Part shown: piece after piece, positions 35,092-44,329 of the stretch | How the letters are laid out: the number at the start of each line of letters is the position of its first letter | Numbering within the stretch: position 1 is the first letter of the stretch | Assembly (NCBI GenBank): GCA_000469685.2 | Contig: LS997565.1 | Location: forward strand, 33,140,645 to 33,204,644 | Direction of reading: 5' to 3' | DNA: 64,000 nt | From: Haemonchus contortus | Taxonomy: Eukaryota > Nematoda > Chromadorea > Rhabditida > Trichostrongylidae | The notes under the pieces: generated by a model | Told to the model about the DNA's origin: nothing | Database searches by the model: none | What the model saw: the letters and a program-made list of their open reading frames with translations, nothing else | Position numbers and translations under genes: made by a program

Positions 35092-35287
35092 AGTTCGTGT
35101 GTGTGAACAGAAGACGAGGGGGAGAATGATTTTTTGCTCACTACCATCCCTTTTATACTCTCACTCTCTAATAATCAGCCTACTATTTCCCTCACTTCTT
35201 CATTCTATACTCTCTCTCTAATAATAAGCCTACTATTTCCCTCACTTCTTCATTCTTCACTTCCTCAAGTTACCACACCCCTCTACA
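35092..35287 (-). repeat. 5' LTR of the Ty3-type element (196 bp)
   Basis: Same ends as the 3' LTR. It is longer because a roughly 50-bp block (TACTCTC...TCTTCATTC) is tandemly duplicated. The internal side reads TGGCGATCAGCC, a plausible primer-binding site start. Confidence 0.85.
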
Positions 35288-35292
35288 AACCC

Positions 35293-36210
35293 TACAGTTG
35301 TCCAGGTGACATTACAAGCCTTCTCACCCTGATTCATTGCAGTCATTTTCGTTTATATTCCAACAAGTTTCGTAGTTTTCCCATTCTATTCCATGGATTT
35401 CGCACTAGTTCGTCTTTCCTCAACCCCATTTTGTAAAGTTTGCCATCAATTCCCTGAATATTGTATTGAGTTTTGTTAAAAGTTTATTAGTTTCTCAATG
35501 CGCGATCGGGTATACATTGACCGAGCGAGCTCCAATTGAAAGCGAAAATCGTTGCAGGATAGCAAAGAGTGCCCGAGAATAACGGCTCTGCAGGGATTAC
35601 GGTATTCCAGACTATTGTTGTCTCTGAGCTTCATTCAGACCTGTTATCGTCACCTTTCATATGCACTTGTTCGAAACTCTTGATTCTTAGCCTTTATTGG
35701 ATAGCTTTTGGCATATAATATAATGCCTGGCATCTTAATTTTGCAATACAGTATATAGTCATTCATTTACATCGTAGAACGCACTAATCACATCAATCAT
35801 CATAGAATACAAATAACAAATTTAGAACACAAATAGCAAATTTATTTCTACCGACAAAGGAAGAGAAAGGATATTGAAACTTACTGACATATTCCTGCGT
35901 GGTTGGGGATTCTACAACACTCCTCGCTCTCTATGTCGTGGTACTGCGCGGTGTCTGTGATGCGACCAGACCGTGAGCTCAGCAATCCTCGGTCTCCTGC
36001 GCGAAATTCTTCAATCCTCCTCAGCTCTAATCGGGTCATGTAAGCTGTCCGGATAACAGCCTCACAGGGAATCCCCAATCCTTCCATCTATACCTCGGAG
36101 CTCCGGTTTTCACACAGGTTATGAACGTTAGGGCCATTTCAACAACATAGCCGAAGACGAAATAAAGGAAGACAGGCGAGACGACAGAAGAGCAACGATC
36201 AGGCACATTC
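35293..36210. other. No feature recognised
   Basis: AT-rich, with short unconserved ORFs. Sequence just right of the LTR element may be the upstream part of the Penelope-like remnant (same strand), but I see no clear motif. Confidence 0.4.
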
Positions 36211-36214
36211 CACG

Positions 36215-36515
36215 CCGGGAGGCGGTCATTTGGCACGATCCTTCCAAGCAGGCCTCCCATTTGACGAGCTGGACAACTCATTTAGATGATCAGGCAACCC
36301 ACTGACTATCCAGCTGATAGGAGCCCGATCGATGACGGCGTTACAATTAGAAGTCGAATTGTGGACCTGCTCGTATTCTGCCTATCAGCGTGGCGTCATC
36401 AATCGGGTTTCAATCAGCTGGATGGACAGTGGGTTGCTCGATGAACTGGACAAGTTGTCTAGCTCGCAAAGCGCGTTGAATGGCGACGTATTGGGAGGGA
36501 TCGCGCCAAACGACA
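36215..36515. repeat. Imperfect foldback (inverted) repeat
   Basis: Arms 36263-36337 and 36394-36466 are reverse complements by eye: left GACGAGCTGGACAACTC...CCCACTGACTATCCAGCTGA...CGATCGATGACG, right CGTCATCAATCGGG...CAGCTGGATGGACAGTGGG...GACAAGTTGTCTAGCTCG. Weaker pairing extends the arms outward to about 36215 and 36515 (GTCATTTGGCACGATCC with its partner). The spacer is about 56 bp. It could be a hairpin MITE. Confidence 0.7.
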
Positions 36516-36712
36516 TACGTCCCTCCGTGCCACATGGCTATAGCCAGCGTGACGAGTCGATGCACAGCCATCCCACAGTTTGAATAAGAAGGCGGTAGTG
36601 CCGTCCAATTCTACGTTGTTAGTGCGATTATGATTCGGGCGTTGAAAGAGTCGTGTGCGTTACGACGGGCTCATCAAAGTAAAGTTGATTTAACTTGTTT
36701 TGACTTGATGTT

Positions 36713-37083
36713 ACATGCCATAGCTTATCAGCACTCACACGTACAACGTGTTGAGCCGGCCAATTTCAGCACTGAACCGTTAAGCTGACGCTTCACATGA
36801 TATAACCTGTTTTGACTTGGTGTTTTGTTAACTGTTATTATATCACCGCAGTACGCGTTCCGAAAGTCTCACAAGGTTGGCGATTTATGGACAAAACTTC
36901 AGTCTCGCACGGGATTGAAGCCCGTACTTGTCCTTTCCGAGGACCGTGCTCTTACCTCTTACACTACCGAGACTCCGCTTGCTCCTGCCTTTTTAATGGC
37001 TTATATGCTATAGCTTATCAGCACTCACACGCACGTGTTGGGCCGACACCAGCACTGGACCGTCAAGCTGAAACTTTACAGGT
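36713..37083. repeat. Direct repeat pair flanking a tRNA-like sequence
   Basis: 36713-36800 and 36999-37083 share ATAGCTTATCAGCACTCACA followed by CG...GTGTTG(A/G)GCCG...CAGCACTG(A/G)ACCGT(T/C)AAGCTGA. The tRNA-like block at 36902-36973 lies between them. Confidence 0.7.
36902..36973 (-). other. tRNA-like sequence, probably a tRNA-derived repeat or pseudogene
   Basis: The minus strand has 72 bases ending where they began: 5' GTCTCG pairs with 3' CGAGAC (six of seven acceptor pairs). A D-arm-like GTG...CAC contains AGAGGTAAGAG. An anticodon-like stem GTCC/GGAC carries the loop TCGGAAA. A five-pair T stem ACGGG/CCCGT carries the loop CTTCAAT. The B box reads GGCTTCAATCC against the consensus GGTTCGAATCC, and position 33 is C rather than U, so I do not call a functional tRNA. 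Confidence 0.4.
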
Positions 37084-38340
37084 TTGCGAGTAAGCTTTTT
37101 GTCTGAATCAAAGATAAACGGTAGGATGAAACAGATGGGATTCAATGAAAAGGAATAGGTTGAGAACGAGTTTTGTCAGCCTTACCTTATTAAAAAACCG
37201 CCCCACAGCTCGAGTTACAATAGAGAGTAAGGGAGTCCTCAACCGTAATCAAATAATGTAACCTGTCACATGACTGCATCGTCTAGGAGAGAAGAGCTCT
37301 GGTAGGAGAGATAAATGACAGCAATAAGAGCAGAATTGGTTCAGGCTGGTTCATAACTTTTTCTTCTCCTTCTAAAAACATGAAACGCATCAAAGTTAAT
37401 CTGCGAATTCGTAAATTTTCCGCATCACACATTTGATACCTCTGTGATTTTCGTGTTCATTGTGTAGAGTGAACGTTTTCTCGCATGTGCTACATGTAAG
37501 ACTAATCTAAATTGCATACATATAGAGCGAGGTGATGAGAACAAGAACGATGAGGGAAGAAAAGTCCGTATGTGTTATGAGAAAGTGAGGAAGCACTGGA
37601 AAGCTACCACTTTTTTGAGACCACTGGCATAGATGAGGAAGACAGAATTTTTCGATTTCTTGACACGTTACACGACCTGATTCGTGAGTTAGGTATGGGC
37701 GACGCTACTGCATGCAGCATAACAGTTGACGTTCAGTCGTCCTTGAAGTCCCTCACTACATTTCCCAATTGCTTCGTATTGTTTGATGCCTCTTACGTTT
37801 TTCATCCTTTTCAACAATTTTGATTTTGTTTTGTCTGTACCTATACAGCTCCTTACGTACATCTCCTGGTATGTCGATCTTAAGTTTGCCCCTTATTTGC
37901 AACTTTCGCTTACTTTTTTTGACTATTATTGCATCATTGGCACATCTACTTTGCATCGTGAGGAAATCATAATCGACAACAATAACCTAATTCAACAATT
38001 TTTCCTTTCAACAAAAACAAAAACAAATAATTTTTTACCATCAAAATTTACAGCGAGAATGGTAGTGTTCAGGCTGACTACCGCGGAGTGAAGATCACAA
38101 GCTCATAATGAATCAGAAACAAGCCATGAGCAGGGAGCGAAGATCATGTACGGGCATTTGGCCCCAACATTGACCTTACAGTGAAATGAAATGCAACCGA
38201 TGCAGGAATTCACAGGCTTCATATTTTCTTTCACGGCATGATACTATTTCAAATTCTCATCCGTCATATATACAACGCTTTGAAAAGGGACTTTTGGCAA
38301 GAACAAAGATACGAGTGAGTCCTGGAGGAGACGGGGACTG
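37084..38340. other. No feature recognised
   Basis: AT-rich sequence with only short, unconserved ORFs. A Lys/Arg-rich minus-strand frame at 37756-37956 matches nothing I know. Confidence 0.45.
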
Positions 38341-38379
38341 ACATTGCATGACAAGCAGTCGTTCGGGTCAAGTGGATGG

Positions 38380-38640
38380 CCAACTACACGATCTACTACT
38401 GCAGGATTTCGCGGGAAAAGATTGTATAAAAGGCGCCCAAGACAGACGGTCTCCTAACCCCTTTTCCGTTTGTTAGTAATCCTGTTATTAACTGTTATTT
38501 TTGCTCGTGTATTGTAACCACTTTGATTACCCAAGTTTGAGATCAATAAATTGCTGTGCTTTGGCCGTCGGTATATACACATCGGAATCCGCGTGGCAAC
38601 AGGCGATACATGAGGGGTCGATGACGGCTGTGATAAAACT
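38380..38640 (+). mobile_element. Solo LTR-like sequence containing SL1 leader sequence
   Basis: A promoter-like TGTATAAAAGGCGCC (about 38425), preceded by TTTCGCGGGAAAAG, is followed after about 100 bp by ATTACCCAAGTTTGAG and then AATAAA (38545-38550). The TCGCGGGAAAA stretch recalls the start of the LTRs at 57293 and 58691. TATA, leader match and poly(A) signal in this order look like U3-R of an LTR. No internal region or second copy is adjacent, and the boundaries are approximate. Confidence 0.45.
38526..38541 (+). other. SL1 spliced-leader sequence match (16/16 core)
   Basis: ATTACCCAAGTTTGAG equals the last 16 bases of the 22-base nematode SL1 leader; three of the six upstream bases also match. 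It is followed by ATCAATAAA, not by the GTAAAC splice donor of a real SL1 RNA gene, so it is not an SL1 gene. Confidence 0.85.
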
Positions 38641-41600
38641 CTGTTATAGAAGGCAGCTCAACGGCCGTATTACAACTCTCAGACTTGGTTAGTGGTAAAT
38701 TTGTTGTCTATGCATTCACAATGTTGGTTACTGATGGGTGATTCTAGAATATAAAGGCCTCATTTTATGGTGTCATGTCATGTCAATTGTCGTCTCGTGC
38801 TCAATGAAGCGCTTTTCCTGGAAGCTGTAACACAATTCATAACGACAATTGTTTGGCAACGTCCGGCGTCGGTGTGTCTAGCCCTATATTTACTAGGCAT
38901 TCTCGTACACCATTAACATGTTTACCTTCAGAGAGCGCAATGTAGCGATGTGATCTATTGAGGCAACATACGCGTGCGTCCATACTTCCGTGGATCTCCC
39001 TACTCAGAATGCTGGGACGTAGATCTTTGTGTCGGCGAGGGTGGGCTCAACGTGCACGAGACGAGGCCGTTCGCCACGAAGCCACCCGTAAAAATAGCAT
39101 CTGCAACAAACATGGCAACCAGAATGATTACGTTGCAGTCTTCAGGAACATGATGAGACAATTTCGTACTCACTACTACTAATTCCGTAGTTTCTCCATT
39201 CTGTGTCGTAGACTGTCAGCATTTCATTCCGTAAACCTTCCACCGGATTTTGTATATGTTCTTATTTTCGATGTGGTGCTACTTTCATGGATGGCTCGCT
39301 GTCCGTTCATGGCACAAAAGGTGGAGATGTCGTCGTCCGAATCCTTGACTCTACTTGTCGACGTTCTCCGTGACGCTCATCCTTGTCCCGTGTACATGGT
39401 ACGTTGAATCCAGTCCTGCATTCTAATACCTCTTCGAACATAGTTATTATCGTCTACCATAGCCCCGCCCACCTCGTTACTACACTCGTCCACCTTGAAG
39501 AATCGTCTACCACATTCCCTCTGCAGCCTCTTACCACTTTTTCCGCACTCCTGAACAGAGTAATATTTTCTTCAAAAAATACCTTCCATTCGAATGCACG
39601 CTACATCGAAGGTAAGCTATGCCAGGTTCACGGATGCTCAGTAAATTAGGCCTTCACTCTTTTTTTCGTCCTCCACATTGTCGTTGAATCTAGCCATAAA
39701 CTTATGTAGAAAGTGCCGCCCACTATGAAAATGCTCCGCTTACTGCGGTCGGCTAGAATTCATTTCATTTGTTGACCCATTCCTGAGATTTGTTCATCAT
39801 TCCCGGTGTCTGGGCTGCTCTGAAAACACGTCCGGTGCATGTCACACACTGTCGTGGCTTTCACCCGACTTCTTAAAGGGCCACGCCTGGCATGACGCAC
39901 GCGGATCCAGGTGCGAACAGCGTATCGGCGCCTGCGCGTCGGCTATACTAGACGCATGCTCTGGCCTAAAACCATCCGGCAGTGTGCCTGCATGTCGTCG
40001 TCGTATCCTACTGCCACCGCCCGTCGTCCTGCCGTCGTACCGCTCGAGGATGGAGATATGATGCAGTTCGATTGAATGCGTAGTGATCGACTCTGGCATG
40101 GAAGCCCGAAGGCGCCGAGCGGTCCCAAGCGACGTCGCCCCCTCTCCCTCTTGAGACAACCCACTGGGTTCGAGCCTACTGATGCGGAGGTTTTCTGGTC
40201 ATCATCGTGTTTTTTAATTGCTAGAGTATTAATATTTTCCTTCTATGTATGTATGTATGTATATAAGATGTATTTCCTTTTACCATATCTTCTTTTGACG
40301 TATTTTTATTCTTCTTATTAGCGTACCTATGAAGGACTACTTGGAATATTGTGTTGAAAGCTTGATGTTGAAAGCTTAGACGATTTGCACCGTGGACGAT
40401 TATGTCTGGTCCCTTTGATGAAGTTGGGCTGTGCGTAGGCTGTGTTGTAGGACGTAACGCACGTAGGGCGACAGTTGGAGTGTAGGACCAGCGGGGGCTG
40501 CAAGGGCCAAAGCAACATCTCGCGTGGCAAGGGGCAAGAGCGAGGGTTTTAGGTACCTTGTGTTTATTCTTCTAATTTTCATTTCACAGGACCTTCCGAA
40601 TGGTAACAGATGGGGTGTTGTTAGTATTCACTGTTACCATAGTGCTAGAATATGTCTTGTTGTTATCCACTTTCAAGCTACTTTTAAGTTCTCGCTGCAC
40701 TTCACATAGTCCTTACAACTCCTGCAATTGCTCCACTGCAGAAGAGAGCAGCCTGGTGGTGATTATTAGCCACAGAATAATGATAATCGCTTCTAATTGA
40801 CCCTAATACCTGTGTAAGTTTTGCCGGAAATTTTCTTCTCGTGCTATATACCGTTCACCTGTACCAGAGCATCCGAATATGAAAGTTATGTCACAGAATT
40901 AGATAACTATGCTGGTTCTATACTTTCTAATTAAAGATTAGCCTGGAGATTGGTGGACTGGAAGCTGTAGGGATTTGTATCGATTGCATCCGCTTCAATC
41001 CAAATTGCTGAAGCTTTGCTGCCGAATAGCTAAACATTCTGTGGCTTAACCTTCGTTATGGCTTGGGGTTTAATCACTGCAATAAGGGCAATATCTCACT
41101 GAGGCTATTCTAGAGAACCGTCGTGTTTTAGCCCGATTAAATAGTGATAGTATGCAAATAAAGCCCTACACAGCCCTGAGCAGTCACACGGCTATAGCAC
41201 TGCCAACTGTTTCTGAAAGAACGAAATTGTGTAAGAAAATGCAGTCGTTTTGATTGTCTTGGAAACAGTTACTTACCAGATGTTATGATAAACATAACGA
41301 GTTATGAGCACGACGCTTGGTTTCAGACTCTTCTATAACTTGTACTCAAGCTTTTACCGTGCTACGTATTCCTTGCACCATGGGAACCATGCCTATTCTT
41401 AAGGGATAGCGACCATGATGGTCACTACTACTGCCTCTCCGTCAGCAAAAAGTTATGTCCCTCCAAATCACAGCAGAATTCATGTTCTCTGTGGATGTAA
41501 CAGGTATTAGGTACCTCAATGGAAATGAAACTCTGTTCTAGGTCTCATGAATGAGTTTTCATCTTTGCCTTTGCCACCACCGTTTGCTTTCGCAACCAAG

Positions 41601-42034
41601 AAACCTCCCAGTTCACATCGCTGAACCTAAGAGGCGTTCATTGTGTTGTCGTAGATTTGTAGATTTCCTCATTAGGCTTTGTGGGCGCGTCACATCGTAG
41701 TTGAAAGCCGGTTCCCTCGTGTGGCATCTCGAGTGATGAATAACCTCGTATTCTTGAACATCTCTTTGACTCTCTTCTCGGATATGTGCGATGGGATGGG
41801 GATTATAAGAATAGGCAAGACAATACTCAGTTTTCTCCTTAAATGAAAAGGGATGGATATGAAATCAGGTACGAAAAACAGCAGCTGCATTTAATTAATT
41901 GTGATCCTTATGGTGAATTTTCCTTATCAATCACGGTGAGATGGTGACAAAAAATGCCGCACCATGTACAAAAAAATAATCCAGAAAAAGAGTAGACACA
42001 TAAATCCTATACGCTCGATGTACTTCAAGTCCAA
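38641..42034. other. Repeat-derived region, no gene assigned
   Basis: I recognise no protein. 39840-40200 is a GC-rich block ending with a B-box-like GGGTTCGAGCC (about 40167), perhaps another tRNA-derived repeat. A short TATG microsatellite lies at about 40242-40263. The rest is AT-rich with scattered short ORFs. Confidence 0.4.
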
Positions 42035-42330
42035 AGAATAAAATTTTCCCGAAGGCGATCCATCCCGTCTGGGGGAATAGCCCTCGCATACGATTTCAAT
42101 CCAGAATGGCAGCAGCGTGCCGATGCGTATGAGACCCATACAATGAATTTCTGTGCCCAGCCGATGTAGAACTCAGTCCTTTTATCTTCCCAGACCAGAC
42201 TGATACATATTAACCAATCCTGGAGAAATGAGGGCTTGGTTAGCCTACGCTGATTTCGAGCGAAGTTTGAGTTTGAACCCGTGGCCATGCGTGTGGTAGT
42301 GTGCGCCACTTCCCACTAACCACCTCCGGC
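42035..42330 (-). repeat. tRNA-derived SINE, copy A
   Basis: The minus strand shows a tRNA-like head near 42300 (GTGGCGCACACTACC, then GGGTTCAAACTC) and a body shared with copies B and C: AGACTG/AGTCT blocks, CATCGGCTGGGCAC, CGCATCGGCAC. It ends near CCAGACGGGATGG. Internal A- and B-box-like motifs suggest RNA polymerase III ancestry. Confidence 0.7.
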
Positions 42331-43765
42331 CTTCATGTATTTCTATGTACTCTAGCGAAGTAAAACTACAGAAGGAGAACAACAGGATTCAGAGTGCATT
42401 GCTTGTTTAGGTAGTAGTGGAAAAAGTAGATGCTGGTGCATTAGCCTGCAGTTTGCATCGGTTTTGACAGATTTCGAGAACGATCCTTATCATCACATTT
42501 ATTGAATGTGAAACGCACGTGGAGTGAACAAATCCAACAACAATTGAAACAACAACAAGCAAGCAATGGTGGATGTAGAAGCGTGGAAAACTGTTGGCAT
42601 AAAGTCAAAGAAACCATATTGAGGTACACAACACAAAGAACTGATTGTGTTGAGTAATTGTGATCTAGCTGTGAAACTCCTAGTTTTTTTTCCGAAGTGC
42701 CACAGTTACTGTTACACTAGCGATGGATCAGTAGTAGCCCTTACGAATGGTCATTATATTATTTATTACATGAGCTTTTATTTGAAATCAATTATATGAG
42801 GTCCCCGCTGGATTTAGTGTCAATGGGCCACTAGACTACATAGATACTATAATATCTCAATTTAAGCTTACATATTTTCATACTTCTGAATCCTGTACAT
42901 GGATCATTCTGACCGGCCTATTATATACGTTGAAGGCGGTGCTTCTTCATCCCGCTAATTGTCAGGGCTCCTCGATCGACTCCATCTTCGAGGTGCGTAG
43001 AATTGATCTTACTGGAGATATTTTTCCTTATGAAGATAGAATATTCAGTGTAATACTCCACCCTCACAAAAAGGCAGTGCCTGCTTCCCTTCTTCAAATC
43101 GTTTTTTTGGGTTTATTATTTCACTAGATGCTCGGTTACAGTACAACTCAAGTTAGATGCTAGTATACTCTTTCAGCTGCTGCGATACAATGCAATTGAA
43201 AAACGATCTTGTGAGAGCTGTCGAGTATTCGAAACCCTTTTGCTGTATGATTACGTATGGGAGTTCTGAATGGGATACCATTGTTATCAGTGTTGCACAG
43301 GTGCAATTTTCATTTCGCTTCGAGACGTTCCGTAACGTCGCGTCTCATCTTGCCTCGAATCCTTTTGTTTCCAGCGGAGATATGACAGTCGAAAATGGAA
43401 AAGTATTACGACGAGTCTGTAATAAATCTTTAAATAGTTATACAGTCACTTTCCCTTATTCATGTTTTCATTGTTATATATGGATTGGTCCCAGTTTCAC
43501 AGGCAAAATTCTCAACCATTTCGAGGAAACCTCATCCTACTCCCTCTGAAAGCACAGTTCGAAATAAGAATGATTTTTGTGGGTTTTTCCCCTGGGAGGA
43601 ATCTCTGGCCAGAAAGCGAACTAGACAAGGCGTCTAAGGGCTTCAAAACCGGTTTGGCCAACATACACACGTGGCAATTTTTACGACTGGTGTCAATTCA
43701 CAACGAAGCTTCAAAGGCACAGTACACAATGAAAATGATTCTTACATTTTCCTTCTGAGTTCTCA
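42331..43765. other. No feature recognised
   Basis: A 130-codon plus-strand ORF (43157-43549) and an overlapping 98-codon ORF (43462-43758) have no recognisable motif and no splice-site support that I trust. Confidence 0.4.
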
Positions 43766-43769
43766 CTGG

Positions 43770-44190
43770 CCCCACGGGGAACAAAAGGACGTTGCCAGAA
43801 CGGAAAACTCAATAGGTAGGGCACAATATTAGCCCCATCAGCGGACTCGTGGACGTCCATGCCCATCGACCGATGGTATGTAAGGCGAGTATCGAGATGA
43901 TACAGGTGTTCGCACCAAGACCCACAAGTTCAGCATGCAATCGGCTGATCGCCGTGTGGGTGAGGGGATGTTTTACTCTTGTTTTTTATTGCGTTTTTTT
44001 GTTTTCATGTTTTTGTTCACGTATTTTGTTTTTGTGTTTCTTTTTAACAAAACTTTTTTCGTCGTACTTATGCTACCGATTTTGAGTAGATGAATGAATT
44101 TTTTAAGACATTTTTTGTTTACCGCAATCAGCTGTGCGCAATGACACACAGTGAGTAGCTCGTCCAAACATCCCTTCCACATAATTTTTT
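43770..44190 (-). repeat. Dispersed ~0.55-kb repeat, copy 3 (inverted, diverged)
   Basis: On the minus strand the order of landmarks matches copies 1 and 2: GTTTGGACGAGCT (about 44158-44170), CGATCAGCCGATTG, GTGGGTC, CTGTATC, TGCCCTA and GAGTTTTC. The middle is replaced by a T-rich stretch. It abuts the dead LINE at 44330. Confidence 0.5.
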
Positions 44191-44329
44191 TTGTTATAAT
44201 CTCGTCCCCTATCATGTACCACCTCACCGCGGTGATAGGGAGACACCATAGCAAATGGTGGCCAACGGGCACAGCACGAGGAAACCTCTACTGATGAGGG
44301 CCATTTAATCTCCTCTAATCGCATGGGAA

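Larger units (their letters stand above)
32463..35287 (-). mobile_element. Ty3-type LTR retrotransposon, internally deleted and rearranged
   Basis: Direct terminal repeats (32463-32603 and 35092-35287) are flanked by the 5-bp duplication AACCC (32458-32462 and 35288-35292). The coding strand is minus. From the 5' LTR: TGG at the internal boundary, gag (35073 to about 34378), an inverted segment with the zinc knuckles, integrase (about 34180-33220), then a GC-rich tail and a purine tract abutting the 3' LTR. Protease, reverse transcriptase and RNase H are absent. Integrase motifs place it with Ty3/gypsy. Confidence 0.88.

Noticed and set aside
38526..38541. SL1 RNA gene
   Set aside because: Only the leader part matches. 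The splice donor and intron part of SL RNA do not follow at this site or at the two sites near 57.6 and 59.2 kb.
43157..43758. Two overlapping plus-strand ORFs (130 and 98 codons)
   Set aside because: No recognisable motif, and no splice or repeat context that supports either.
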